64,000 bases of DNA from Opitutales bacterium (lineage in GTDB: Bacteria; Verrucomicrobiota; Verrucomicrobiia; Opitutales; UBA953): contig JAGBIL010000017.1 of NCBI GenBank assembly GCA_017935025.1, positions 56,042-120,041 on the forward strand, given 5' to 3'. The notes below the pieces were generated by a model. The model saw only the letters and a program-made list of their open reading frames with translations. It did not search any database and was not told the DNA's origin. The translations under genes and the position numbers were made by a program. Numbering within the stretch: the stretch's first letter is position 1; every line of letters starts with the position of its first letter. Shown piece after piece: positions 17,774-26,798 of the stretch.

Positions 17774-20152
17774 ATGGACTGGTTTCCGGAGACAGTTTCG
17801 AGCGCGCCGGAAGGCGCGAATGACGGTTCCGCCGAGTTCGTCGAAGTGATGCCCTTCGACGGCGGCGGGCGCGCCTACACGTACCGCGTTCCCGTAAGGT
17901 TTTCCGGAAAAACCGCCCTCGGTTCGCTCGTCAAAATTCCGCTCGGTGCGCGCGTGAATTTCGGAGTCGTGTGGAAAACGGGCGTCGTTCCCGCCGCGGC
18001 TTGGGCGAAAAAAGTGCGCAACATCGCAGAGCTCTGTTGCGACGTTCCCGTACTCACGCCGGACGCATTAAAGTTGTGCGAATGGCTCGCCGCCTATTAC
18101 GCCGCCCCGCTCAACAGCGTACTGCTGACGATTTTGCCGGGCACCGTCCGCCGAGGCGTTCGCCCCGTTACGGAAAAATACATTTCGCTCGCGCGGGAAC
18201 TCTCGCCCGCCGAACTCGAAAAACTCCGCCGACGCGCCAAAAAGCAAGCCGCTCTCTACGAGCTTTTATTAAGCTCCAAGCATCAGGTATCGGGCATCAG
18301 GCAAACGAGCCGCACGGAAAAATCACCCGAAATTCGAAATTCGGAATTCGACATTGCGCAAGCCGCTTCTCCCGTAAAGCGTTCGGAGGTTCCGTTTTCG
18401 GCGGCGGTGATTGATGCGCTGATTTTCGCGGGCGTGGCGAAAGAAGAAATTGCGGTAAAATCCCGCCTCGCCTACAACGACGATTTTGAAGGCGGCGCAC
18501 GCGGGAACGCCGTTACCGCGCTCCCGCCCGTTCTCAACGCGGAACAACGCGCCGCACTCGATTCTATTTCACAAAGTTTATCGGAAAAAAAATTTCGGAC
18601 GCACCTGCTCCACGGTGTTACCGGTTCCGGAAAAACGGAAGTTTACATCGGAGCCGTCCGCTCCGTGCTCGAAAGCGGCGGGAGCGCAATTTTCCTCGTT
18701 CCCGAAGTGGCGCTCACGCCGCAAACGGTCGGGCGACTGCGTTCCCGCCTCGCGGACTGCGCTACGCAAATCGTTGTTTGGCACAGCAATCTTTCCGCCG
18801 GAGAACGCTACGATGCGTGGATGGCGATGGCTCGCGGAGAGGCGCGGCTCCTCGTCGGTGCGCGCTCGGCGATTTTTGCTCCGCTGAAAAATCTCCGCCT
18901 CATCGTCGTAGACGAAGAGCACGAACCGTCATTCAAACAGGGAGAAACGCCGTTTTACCACGGACGCGATGTCGCCGTTTTTCGCGCACACCTTTGCGAC
19001 GCGGTTTGTGTGCTCGGGTCGGCGACGCCGTCGCTCGAAAGTTTCTTCAACGCCCGCAGCGGAAAATACCTTCTCAACCGCATCACCAAACGCGTGGACG
19101 ACCGTGCGTTCCCGCCGATGAAAATCATCGATATGCGGCGCGAAATTCTTCACGCGAGCGGGCAAACCACGTTCTCGCGCACACTCATCACCGCGCTGCG
19201 GGAACGCCTCGAGCGCCGCGAGCAAAGCATTCTTTTCCTGAATCGCCGCGGCTACTCGCGCGCGCTGATTTGTCCGGACTGCGGACACGTTCTGACTTGC
19301 CCGCACTGCTCTTCGGCGCTCACCTACCACCGCACGGAAGAACTGATGCGTTGCCATCTCTGCGACCACGTCGAACCCGCCGCCTCGCGTTGCCCTGCGT
19401 GCGGTTCGCCGAAAATCCGTTGGCGCGGTTTCGGCACACAACGCGCGGAAGAAATTTTGAAAAACATTTTTCCCGATGCCGTCGCCGTGCGACTCGATGC
19501 CGACACGATGTCGAAAAAAAACGAATTCCGGAAAATTCTCGGTGATTTTCGCGCAGGGAAAATTGATATTTTGCTGGGTACGCAAATGATTGCGAAAGGG
19601 CTGGACTTCCCGCGCGTAACGCTGGTCGGGATTCTCGATGCGGATTTGTCGCTGCACGTTCCAGATTTCCGCGCATCGGAACGCACCTTCCAACTTCTCG
19701 TGCAAGTTGCGGGGCGAGCCGGACGCGGCGACCTCGAAGGCGAAGTGCTCGTCCAAACGTTCACGCCGCACGCTGCACCGATCCAGTTCGCCAAACGCGC
19801 GGATTTTGACGAATTTCTCGAAGACGAATTGGAGCGCCGCAAAGAATTCGGCTACCCGCCCCTGCGCCACGTCATCCGCCATCTTTTCCGGGGACAAAAC
19901 GCGGAGCTCGTCGAAGAAACCGCCGACCGCTGGGCGGAATTCTTGGAACAAAACGCGCCGGATCTCTGTGAAATTCGCGGTCCCGCGCCCTGCCCAACCG
20001 AGAAAATTCAAGACAATTACCGCTTCCACATCTGGTATTTTTGCGACAACGTCGTGCGCGCGAGCTCGCAGCTCGTACAACTGCGGGACGCGTTCCCGTG
20101 GCCGCAGGACGTTATTGATTTGCTCGACGTCGATCCCGCAGACGTGAACTGA
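17774..20152 (+). CDS. priA: Primosomal replication restart helicase PriA
   Basis: PriA reloads the replisome at stalled forks. The N-terminal 3'-DNA-binding domain ([16 protein letters not shown]) and winged helix come first. The helicase core has Walker [13 protein letters not shown] near residue 281 and box DEEH. The zinc cysteines follow near 500-535 ([21 protein letters not shown]), then the C-terminal domain. The linker at about residues 164-199 is unusual: its DNA (18263-18370) resembles the window's intergenic repeats. At 792 aa it is otherwise standard. It is convergent with tig across a strong terminator. Confidence 0.96.
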   Translation: MDWFPETVSSAPEGANDGSAEFVEVMPFDGGGRAYTYRVPVRFSGKTALGSLVKIPLGARVNFGVVWKTGVVPAAAWAKKVRNIAELCCDVPVLTPDALKLCEWLAAYYAAPLNSVLLTILPGTVRRGVRPVTEKYISLARELSPAELEKLRRRAKKQAALYELLLSSKHQVSGIRQTSRTEKSPEIRNSEFDIAQAASPVKRSEVPFSAAVIDALIFAGVAKEEIAVKSRLAYNDDFEGGARGNAVTALPPVLNAEQRAALDSISQSLSEKKFRTHLLHGVTGSGKTEVYIGAVRSVLESGGSAIFLVPEVALTPQTVGRLRSRLADCATQIVVWHSNLSAGERYDAWMAMARGEARLLVGARSAIFAPLKNLRLIVVDEEHEPSFKQGETPFYHGRDVAVFRAHLCDAVCVLGSATPSLESFFNARSGKYLLNRITKRVDDRAFPPMKIIDMRREILHASGQTTFSRTLITALRERLERREQSILFLNRRGYSRALICPDCGHVLTCPHCSSALTYHRTEELMRCHLCDHVEPAASRCPACGSPKIRWRGFGTQRAEEILKNIFPDAVAVRLDADTMSKKNEFRKILGDFRAGKIDILLGTQMIAKGLDFPRVTLVGILDADLSLHVPDFRASERTFQLLVQVAGRAGRGDLEGEVLVQTFTPHAAPIQFAKRADFDEFLEDELERRKEFGYPPLRHVIRHLFRGQNAELVEETADRWAEFLEQNAPDLCEIRGPAPCPTEKIQDNYRFHIWYFCDNVVRASSQLVQLRDAFPWPQDVIDLLDVDPADVN

Positions 20153-20181
20153 TGCCCCGGAGAAATGCCGTCATTTCGGGG

Positions 20182-20226
20182 ACACAAAAAAAGCGCGGGA
20201 ACGAACCCGCGCTTTTTTTGTGTGTG
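20182..20226. terminator. Strong bidirectional terminator between priA and tig
   Basis: An almost perfect long stem runs from ACACAAAAAAAGCGCGGG (20182-20199) to CCCGCGCTTTTTTTGTGTG (20206-20224). The A and T runs lie within the stem, so it works in both directions. A second small hairpin (CCCCGGAGAAATG..CATTTCGGGG) precedes it. Confidence 0.92.
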
Positions 20227-20242
20227 CGATTTTCCGGAGAAA

Positions 20243-21556
20243 TTACGCCTGTTTTTCAACAGAAGCCGCGACGACGACATCGAGCGCCTTGTTGAAAAGA
20301 ATATTCTGCTGAAGCTCGGCAACGCGCGCCTGATCTTTCGTCAGTTCCTTGACGAATTTTTCGACCGGCTGACCGCTCATGTACGCTTCCTGCGAAATGC
20401 GCTTGGAGATGTCTTCCTGCTCAACTTTCACGCCTTCTTTTTTCGCGATGGCGTTGAGAATGATCTGAGTTTTAACACGCGTTTTCGCTGCGTCCTTGGT
20501 GTTTTTCATGAGTTCTTCACGCTGCGCTTCGATTTCTTCAACCTTCACGCCCTGGCGGAGCTGCATATTCGCAAATTCGACAAAGATATTGTAGCTTTCG
20601 CGTTCGATTGCGCTTTCCGGAAGCTCGAAATCAACTTTTTCGTTGAGCTTGTTGATGAGCTCTTCGCGCTTTTTCGACGTTGCCGTGTTTTTCTTGCGGG
20701 TTTCGAGACCTTCGCGCACCTGCTTGTTGAGTTCTTCGGCGTCGGCAACGTGGAGCGACTTGAAGAATTCCTCATTCATTTCCGGGAGAACGCGTTCGCG
20801 GATTTCCGCCACGTCAATTGTGTAAACGGCGGTTTTGCCGCGCAGGCTTTCCGCAGAGAAATCTTCCGGGAACGTAACGGTAACTTCCTTCTTTTCGCCC
20901 GCGCTCATTCCGACGAGAGCGGAAACGATTTCCTTAACCGTTGCACCGAACGTTTCGTCCGCGCCGGCTTCTTCCCACGTTCCCGTCTGTTTGCCGTAAA
21001 TGGCGGCATCGGGAGCGACTTCGGCGAGCGGCTTGCCGTCGACGGAAGCTTCGTAGGAAAGTTTCACATAGTCGCCCTTTTCGGCGGCTTTTTCGACTTT
21101 GTTAAATTCTGCACGCTGCGAACGGAGATTTTTGATCATGTCGGCGATTTCTTCGTCGGAAACGGCGAGGTCGCTTTTTTCGACTTCAATGCCTTTATAT
21201 TCCGGAAGCTCAAACGCGGGAACGACATCGATTTCGAAGCGGATTTCCGCCGGCTGCCCTTCAACGATTTCCGGTTCCGTCACATCGACGAGCGAGTACA
21301 CGTTGAGGCTTTCGTTGCCGCGAACGCTTTTGTACGCTTCCTGCGTCACGCGCTGGACGAGTTCTTTCTGCAAGTCTTTTCCGAACTTCTGCTTAACGAC
21401 GCTCACGGGCGCTTTCCCCGGGCGGAAGCCGGCAATGCGAGCGTGCGCAGCGTATTCGCCGATGAGTTTCTTCTGCTGAGCTTCGATGACGTCTGCGGAA
21501 ACGGTAACGACCGCCGCTTTGCGCGTTGCATTGATTTCTTCGATTTTGATATCCAT
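20243..21556 (-). CDS. tig: Trigger factor (ribosome-associated chaperone, peptidyl-prolyl isomerase)
   Basis: Trigger factor binds nascent chains at the ribosome exit. The N-terminal ribosome-binding domain has the signature GFRPGKAPVSVVKQKFG. The FKBP-like PPIase domain follows (GDYVKLSYEASVDGKPL, VGMSAGEKKEVTVTFPEDF), then the helical C-terminal domain. ATG at 21556 (MDIKIEEINATRKAAV) was chosen; an upstream extension has no family support. It has 437 aa, full length. No clpP or clpX follows; priA lies on the far side of the terminator. Confidence 0.95.
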   Translation of the reverse strand: MDIKIEEINATRKAAVVTVSADVIEAQQKKLIGEYAAHARIAGFRPGKAPVSVVKQKFGKDLQKELVQRVTQEAYKSVRGNESLNVYSLVDVTEPEIVEGQPAEIRFEIDVVPAFELPEYKGIEVEKSDLAVSDEEIADMIKNLRSQRAEFNKVEKAAEKGDYVKLSYEASVDGKPLAEVAPDAAIYGKQTGTWEEAGADETFGATVKEIVSALVGMSAGEKKEVTVTFPEDFSAESLRGKTAVYTIDVAEIRERVLPEMNEEFFKSLHVADAEELNKQVREGLETRKKNTATSKKREELINKLNEKVDFELPESAIERESYNIFVEFANMQLRQGVKVEEIEAQREELMKNTKDAAKTRVKTQIILNAIAKKEGVKVEQEDISKRISQEAYMSGQPVEKFVKELTKDQARVAELQQNILFNKALDVVVAASVEKQA

Positions 21557-21719
21557 TGTCTTAAAAAAAATGAAAAATAGACGGCAAATAAAATAGCTTT
21601 CCGCCGTCTCGGTCAAGCCTTAGGGCTTTTCAAACGGAGAAACGAGCGCAGAATTGTCACCGAAATTTCTCCAAAATTACCTTGCCCGCCCCTACGGTTT
21701 ACGGGTACTCTGTGAGGTG

Positions 21720-22517
21720 ATGTCCGCCGACCCGAAAACTGCTCAGAAATTACCCCTCTCCGTCGTCATTGTCGCGCGCAATGAGGAAAAAAACATCCGA
21801 GAATGTCTTCAGTCCGTGAGCTTTGCGGAGGAAATCGTTCTTGTGGACGACAACTCGACGGACACCACACCGGAAATCGCGAAGAGCTTCGGAGCAAAAG
21901 TGTTCTGCCGGGCGATGGCGGGCGATTGGGGCGCGCAGCAGACTTTCGCCATTGAGCAGGCGACACAGCCGTGGATTCTGCTCCTGGACTGCGACGAGCG
22001 CATCACTCCCGCGCTCGCCGAAGAGATACGGGAACGCGTTTCCTCCGGAGAAAAATTCGCCTACGCGATTAAGCGCATCAACCACTTTAAGGGAATTCGG
22101 GTGAATCACGGCGTTTTGCGTCCGGACTTTGTCCCGCGTCTCATGGAAAAAGACGGTTCCCGCGTGGAAGGCTTCGTCCATCCGAAAATCATTTTCAAGG
22201 CTCCGCTAAAACGGCTTCGTGAACCGATGCTCCATTTTACCTACGAAAAATGGGGCGCTTATTTGAACAAGTTGGAAAAATACACGCGCCTCGCCGCAGA
22301 AAAAGCCTTTGACGAAGGAAAGCGCGCCACGTTTTTCCGCGACATCGTCTTGCGCCCGGCATTTGCGTTTTTCAAAATGTACGTTCTCCAAGGCGGATTT
22401 CTCGACGGGAAAATCGGGTGGATTCTTTCCGTCAACCACTACTTTTACACGGAAATGAAATACGTGCGGCTGTATTTCCTTGCGCGGGAACGGGAAACGG
22501 AAGGTGAAAAAAAATGA
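21720..22517 (+). CDS. WaaE/KdtX-like family 2 glycosyltransferase
   Basis: The sequence SVVIVARNEEKNIRECLQSV and EEIVLVDDNSTDTTPEIAK is the GT2 start, followed by GAQQTFAIEQA and LLLDCDERITPAL (DXD-type metal motif). The later RLMEKDGSRVEGFVHPKI matches the KdtX/WaaE group, which adds a sugar to the LPS inner core. ATG at 21720 gives 265 aa; a TTG 66 bp upstream is possible. The stop overlaps the next gene (an LPS kinase-like gene) by 4 bp, which supports a core-LPS role. The exact sugar is not known. Confidence 0.85.
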   Translation: MSADPKTAQKLPLSVVIVARNEEKNIRECLQSVSFAEEIVLVDDNSTDTTPEIAKSFGAKVFCRAMAGDWGAQQTFAIEQATQPWILLLDCDERITPALAEEIRERVSSGEKFAYAIKRINHFKGIRVNHGVLRPDFVPRLMEKDGSRVEGFVHPKIIFKAPLKRLREPMLHFTYEKWGAYLNKLEKYTRLAAEKAFDEGKRATFFRDIVLRPAFAFFKMYVLQGGFLDGKIGWILSVNHYFYTEMKYVRLYFLARERETEGEKK

Positions 22518-23227
22518 GCGCGCCGATGTCAACCTCCGACGGGTTCAAAATTTTTTGCTCCGAAAAAAAATTCGCCGACGCATTTGAAACCGCCCGAAAA
22601 ATCCTGCTCGAACGCAGCGGGGAAATTCTCGGCGACCGTATGGATGCGCCGAAGCGCAAGCGCATCATCATCAAGGCCGAAATCGCGGGAACGCCCGTCG
22701 TGCTCAAGCGCGAACTCTTTGTTTTCCGCTTCGACCGTTCGATAAAAGCCTTCCTTTTCGGGTCCGACGCCAAAAACATCTTCAAACTCAGTTGCCGGGC
22801 GCGGGAACGCGGTTTTACGAAAATTCCGAAAACCTTCCTCGTCGCCGAAAAATTCTCCGGAGGCATTTTGCGTGAAACAATTTCCGTCACGGAATTTCTG
22901 GAAGGACGCGGGCTACGACCGCCCTTTTCCCCCGCACTCATCGAAGAAGTCAGAACGCTTCTCACGGATTGCCACGCCAACGGAATCATTTCCGGCGACG
23001 TGCAATTCGACAACTTCATGGTAACGCCCGCCGGCGTGAAGCTCATCGACTTTCGCGGCAACAAGGTGTTCCCGTGGCTCGCTAAGGCGCGCGACCGCCT
23101 CCAACTCGAATTCACGCTCGGCATTCCCGCCGGGAAACGCAATTTCGCCGAAAAGTTTTTCCTCCTGCAAAATTCTTTTCGCAACTTCTGCCGCAAACTG
23201 CGCGGCAAACCGCCCCAACACAGTTAA
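22514..23227 (+). CDS. LPS core kinase-like protein (RfaY/WaaY type)
   Basis: This 237 aa protein has a kinase-like fold: a nucleotide-binding lysine region (GTPVVLKRELFVFRF), the catalytic-loop segment GIISGDVQFDNFMV, and the metal motif KLIDFRG. The catalytic loop lacks the usual HGD histidine (it reads SGD). WaaY-family enzymes phosphorylate heptose in the LPS core. It overlaps the WaaE-like gene by 4 bp, indicating coupled expression. Loss of function cannot be excluded given the altered loop. Confidence 0.75.
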   Translation: MSAPMSTSDGFKIFCSEKKFADAFETARKILLERSGEILGDRMDAPKRKRIIIKAEIAGTPVVLKRELFVFRFDRSIKAFLFGSDAKNIFKLSCRARERGFTKIPKTFLVAEKFSGGILRETISVTEFLEGRGLRPPFSPALIEEVRTLLTDCHANGIISGDVQFDNFMVTPAGVKLIDFRGNKVFPWLAKARDRLQLEFTLGIPAGKRNFAEKFFLLQNSFRNFCRKLRGKPPQHS

Positions 23228-23319
23228 TAAAATGGATAAGCCCTCTTCCCCTGTAAGATGTGCCTAATGAAAACTTCTCGGCTTGTAAAAACCCACAACC
23301 ACGCGATGGGTACGGACAA

Positions 23320-24138
23320 ATGAAGACTGAAATCAAAATTTTCGAACAACACGATATTCGCTCTGTGTATGACGAAAAAAACGAAAAATGGTTCTTTTCC
23401 GTCATCGATCTGATCTCAGTTTTGACGGGGAGTAAAGATCCGAGAAATTATTGGAAAGTTCTTAAAAATCGCTTACGCAAAGAAGGGAACCAAACGGTTA
23501 CAAACTGTAACCGTTTGAAAATGCCCGCTCATGATGGGAAAATGAGGCTCACCGATGCACTTGATGTCGAAAACTGCCTACGCCTCGTTCAATCCGTTCC
23601 AAGCCCCCAAGCGGAACCTGTAAAACTGTGGCTTGCTCGTGTGGGCTACGAACGGATGAAAGAAATGTCCGACCCGTCGTCTGCCATTGATCGAGCCCGA
23701 GAAACCTATAAAAAACTCGGGCGCTCAGAGAAATGGATTCAACAGAGAATGACCGGTCAGGAAACGCGGAATAAACTCACAGACTATTGGAAAAACCACG
23801 ATATTACGGAGGAACGCGAATTCGCCATTCTAACAAACATCATCCATCAAGAGTGGTCCAATCTTTGCGTACGCGACCACAAGACCTTAAAAAAGTTAAA
23901 AATACAAAACTTAAGAGACCACATGACGGAAGCTGAATTGATTTTTACTGCACTGGCGGAACTATCGACACGAAACGCAGCTGAATCAAAAAACGCTACG
24001 GGAATGTCCGAAAATGCCCGTGCGGCTAAAATCGGAGGAGGAATCGCCCGCCGGGCGAAAGAAGATTTTGAAGCGCAAACGGGAAAACGTGTAGTCTCCG
24101 GGGAGAACTTTTTACCCAACAACGATCCTAAAAAATAA
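23320..24138 (+). CDS. BRO-N family protein with an internal coding palindrome
   Basis: The N-terminal BRO-N domain reads WFFSVIDLISVLTGSKDPRNYWKVLKNRL. The family's middle block follows (LRLVQSVPSPQAEPVKLWLARVGYERMKE), then a conserved C-terminal helical part (NLRDHMTEAELIFTALAE, KVVSGENFL-like end). BRO-N domains bind DNA and occur in phage antirepressors and in lone chromosomal genes like this one. A paralogue lies at 58239-59078. Codons 58-66 form a perfect 12-3-12 palindrome (23491-23517). The gene has no GCGGGAACG word and low GC compared with its neighbours. ATG at 23320 was chosen. Its role, perhaps autoregulatory, is unknown. Confidence 0.85.
   Translation: MKTEIKIFEQHDIRSVYDEKNEKWFFSVIDLISVLTGSKDPRNYWKVLKNRLRKEGNQTVTNCNRLKMPAHDGKMRLTDALDVENCLRLVQSVPSPQAEPVKLWLARVGYERMKEMSDPSSAIDRARETYKKLGRSEKWIQQRMTGQETRNKLTDYWKNHDITEEREFAILTNIIHQEWSNLCVRDHKTLKKLKIQNLRDHMTEAELIFTALAELSTRNAAESKNATGMSENARAAKIGGGIARRAKEDFEAQTGKRVVSGENFLPNNDPKK
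23491..23517. repeat. Perfect palindrome inside the first BRO-N gene
   Basis: CAAACGGTTACA, the centre AAC, and TGTAACCGTTTG form 12-bp perfect arms. Codons mirror exactly: CAA/TTG, ACG/CGT, GTT/AAC and ACA/TGT around the centre codon AAC. The encoded residues are QTVT-N-CNRL. Confidence 0.95.
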
Positions 24139-24152
24139 TTTTCAATCTACTC

Positions 24153-25313
24153 ATGAAATCAAACAATTCCCCTAAAAAGAAAGTATTTGTCTCGGGTTGT
24201 TATGATATGCTCCACAGCGGGCACGTGGCGTTTTTCGAAGAAGCCTCCAAGCTCGGCGAGCTCTACGTCGGCATCGGAAGCGACGCTACGATTTTCGGGC
24301 TCAAAGCTCGCAAAACCATCAACCCCGATGCCGAACGCCTCTACATGGTCAAGGCGCTCAAGTGCGTCAAGGACGCTTGGATCAATCGCGGGAGCGGCAT
24401 TATGGACTTCGAGCAGGACGTGCTCGAGCTCAAGCCCGACATCTTTTTCGTCAACACCGACGGACATTCCCCCGCGAAGGAAGATTTTTGCAAAAAACAC
24501 GGGATCGAATACGTCGTTGCCAAGCGCGTCCCGCACGGAAACCTCCCCGCGCGCTCGACCACCGCGCTCCGCAAGGAATGTAAAATCCCGTACCGCATCG
24601 ACCTCGCCGGCGGTTGGCTCGATCAGCCCTTTGTGAACGAACTTTGCCCGGGCGCGGTGCTGACCGTTTCCATCGAACCGGACTACGAGTTCAACGACCG
24701 CAGCGGTATGTCCACGAGTTCCCGTAAAAAAGCCGTGGAGCTTTGGCAGACGGATATTCCCGACAGCAGCGATTTGGAAAAACTCGCCAAGATTCTTTTC
24801 TGCTACGAAAACCCGCCGATGATGGGCAACCGCTACGTGAGCGGCTCGCAGGATTCGCTCGGAATCGTGATGCCGGGGCTGAACAAGCTCGACTACGACA
24901 AAGGCTATTGGCCTGTAAAAATCACGTCAAACCGCGATGCGGATTTGCTCGCGTGGATCGAACAACGCCTCTGGCTCGTTCCGCTGTACCCGCGCCGCGC
25001 CGAGTACGACGTTTTCGCGGGAACGGATGTCAATGCAACCAATGCGAAAGCGCTTGCCGATGCGACGGAAGCAGCGTGGAGCGCGCTTCTTGCAAAAGAC
25101 GCGACTGCTTGGGGCGCGGCAACGACTGCGGCGTTTGAAGCGCAAATTGCGATGTTCCCGAACATGGCACCGCCCGACGTTCACGAAATGATTGCGAGAT
25201 ACGCCCCCGTCTCCCTCGGGCACAAAATCTCCGGAGCCGGCGGCGGAGGCTACCTCATTTTAATCTCCGAAACCCCAATCGAAAACGCACTCCAAGTGCG
25301 CATCCGCAGGTAA
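24153..25313 (+). CDS. Cytidylyltransferase-GHMP kinase fusion for sugar activation
   Basis: Residues 10-140 are a HIGH-type nucleotidyltransferase (VFVSGCYDMLHSGHVAFFEEA, then the ARSTTALR element), as in GmhC/HldE and TagD. From about residue 148 a GHMP-kinase-like part follows (PYRIDLAGGWLDQPFVN at its start, KISGAGGGGYLI near its end). A sugar kinase plus nucleotidyltransferase in one chain fits making an NDP-activated sugar or polyol for the glycan cluster that follows. The domain order is the reverse of HldE (kinase first). The kinase part is short (about 235 aa) and its ATP loop is not obvious. The substrate is unknown. It starts 14 bp after the BRO-N gene. Confidence 0.7.
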   Translation: MKSNNSPKKKVFVSGCYDMLHSGHVAFFEEASKLGELYVGIGSDATIFGLKARKTINPDAERLYMVKALKCVKDAWINRGSGIMDFEQDVLELKPDIFFVNTDGHSPAKEDFCKKHGIEYVVAKRVPHGNLPARSTTALRKECKIPYRIDLAGGWLDQPFVNELCPGAVLTVSIEPDYEFNDRSGMSTSSRKKAVELWQTDIPDSSDLEKLAKILFCYENPPMMGNRYVSGSQDSLGIVMPGLNKLDYDKGYWPVKITSNRDADLLAWIEQRLWLVPLYPRRAEYDVFAGTDVNATNAKALADATEAAWSALLAKDATAWGAATTAAFEAQIAMFPNMAPPDVHEMIARYAPVSLGHKISGAGGGGYLILISETPIENALQVRIRR

Positions 25314-25339
25314 CGGCACGATGTATGAACAAATTTATA

Positions 25340-25350
25340 CCCCCCCCCCC
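25340..25350. repeat. Poly-C tract of 11 upstream of the glycan operon
   Basis: Eleven consecutive C residues lie 27 bp after one stop codon and 86 bp before the next start. A homopolymer of this length is rare in the window and could change by slipped-strand mispairing. Confidence 0.9.
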
Positions 25351-25436
25351 TCTCCTCCTTTCTCGTTCGCTGGTATGCTTTTATTTTTGATAAAAAAAGG
25401 CGAAAAGCGTTCCGTACACAAGCGAAGCAACGAGCA

Positions 25437-26057
25437 ATGATCCTTTCCGGAAACAAACTTCTGTTACCTCCCGATTTTACGGGAAATGTAGATATTTCGG
25501 GAAGCAACAACGAGCTCATTGTAAAATCAAAGAAGCAACCGTTAAAATTAGATATTTGTATTTTCGGGAACGACAATATCGTCGAAATCGGAGATGACGT
25601 TGTTTGCCTCGGCACAGAAATATTCGTCGGTACAGCGGACTCGGCGTGCAATCGTTCCCGCGTTTCAATCGGCGCGGGAACAACAATGGATAAAGGATGC
25701 ACAATCCGAACGATGGAAGACAGCTCATGCATTTCCGTCGGAAAAGACGTTATGTGCTCGGAAAGAGTTCACATCTGGGCAACGGACAGCCACGCGATTC
25801 TTGACGGGCTTGGAGCCGTTAAAAACGCAGGAAAAGAAATTGTCATAGGAGACCATGTTTGGATTGGAATGGATGCAAAAATCGGAAAAAACACGAAGCT
25901 CGGGAGTGGTAGCGTTGTCGGTTGGGGAAGCGTCGTAACACGAGGTGATTACCCGGAAAATTCACTCCTCGCCGGGAATCCGGCATCAGTAAAAAAGCAA
26001 AACATTGTCTGGACGCGGGAACGCCCCAATCAACTCCTCAACACAGAAAAACCATGA
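25437..26057 (+). CDS. Hexapeptide-repeat (left-handed beta-helix) acyltransferase
   Basis: Imperfect hexapeptide repeats run throughout the 206 aa. The active-site-like segment WATDSHAILD is followed by IVIGDHVWIGMDAKIGKNTKLGSGSVVGWGSVVTRG and NPASVKKQN, the standard ending of the maltose/galactoside O-acetyltransferase group. It probably acetylates a sugar of the surface glycan. The stop overlaps the start of a second acyltransferase by 4 bp. It opens an operon of five tightly packed genes. Confidence 0.88.
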   Translation: MILSGNKLLLPPDFTGNVDISGSNNELIVKSKKQPLKLDICIFGNDNIVEIGDDVVCLGTEIFVGTADSACNRSRVSIGAGTTMDKGCTIRTMEDSSCISVGKDVMCSERVHIWATDSHAILDGLGAVKNAGKEIVIGDHVWIGMDAKIGKNTKLGSGSVVGWGSVVTRGDYPENSLLAGNPASVKKQNIVWTRERPNQLLNTEKP

Positions 26058-26797
26058 TCCGCTTATTGTTTTGGCAAATAGTTCGTAAATTTGCGTTTCT
26101 TGTTCCGATATCCGGCACAAGAAAGATGTTGCGTAAGAAATGGGATAGGAAGATCGAATTTGCCAAACTCACACGCAAGGCAAAATTTAGTGTTAAGAAG
26201 GGAAACGAGCTCATTCTTAATCGCCCCGCCGCCGCCAAAATTCATGTCCACGGAAAAGGCAATAAAATCGTTTTCAAAGAAGCAAACGGTGAGCCCTTGC
26301 CGTTAGAAATTTCCGTTACCGGAGACGGGAACACGATTGAAATCGGAGAAAATGTCCACATCGAAAACCTTATCTCATTGAGAATCATCGCCGATAATTC
26401 CCGCGTAAAAATTGGCGAGAACACTGCACTCAATTGTGGCGAACTTTATCTTGCGGAAAACGACAGCCTCATCGCCATCGGGTCCGAATGCCTATTCTCA
26501 TGGAACACCAATCTATGGTGCACAGATGGACACTCCATCGTAGACACTCAAACAAAAGCACTTACCAACCGGGGAAAATTCATCGAAATCGGTGATCACG
26601 TTTGGGTCGGCAAAGATGTAAAAATAGGGAAAAATGTAAAAATCGCTTCCGGATGTATCGTTGGCTGGGGTAGCGTTGTGACCAAATCTTTTGAAGAAGA
26701 AAACTGCGTCATCGCCGGCGTTCCCGCGGCCGTCGTAAAGCGCGGCAGGACATGGGATGCCGCAATGCCTGAAGACTACGATAAAAGATTAAAATGA
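26054..26797 (+). CDS. Second hexapeptide-repeat acyltransferase
   Basis: This 247 aa protein has the same fold and ending as its upstream neighbour: LWCTDGHSIVD, FIEIGDHVWVGKDVKIGKNVKIASGCIVGWGSVVTK and GVPAAVVKRG. Its N-terminal 45 residues differ and include a hydrophobic start and a basic stretch. It overlaps the previous gene by 4 bp and a glycosyltransferase starts 1 bp after it. The pair probably arose by duplication and now likely modifies different positions or sugars. Confidence 0.87.
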   Translation: MIRLLFWQIVRKFAFLVPISGTRKMLRKKWDRKIEFAKLTRKAKFSVKKGNELILNRPAAAKIHVHGKGNKIVFKEANGEPLPLEISVTGDGNTIEIGENVHIENLISLRIIADNSRVKIGENTALNCGELYLAENDSLIAIGSECLFSWNTNLWCTDGHSIVDTQTKALTNRGKFIEIGDHVWVGKDVKIGKNVKIASGCIVGWGSVVTKSFEEENCVIAGVPAAVVKRGRTWDAAMPEDYDKRLK

Positions 26798-26798
26798 G

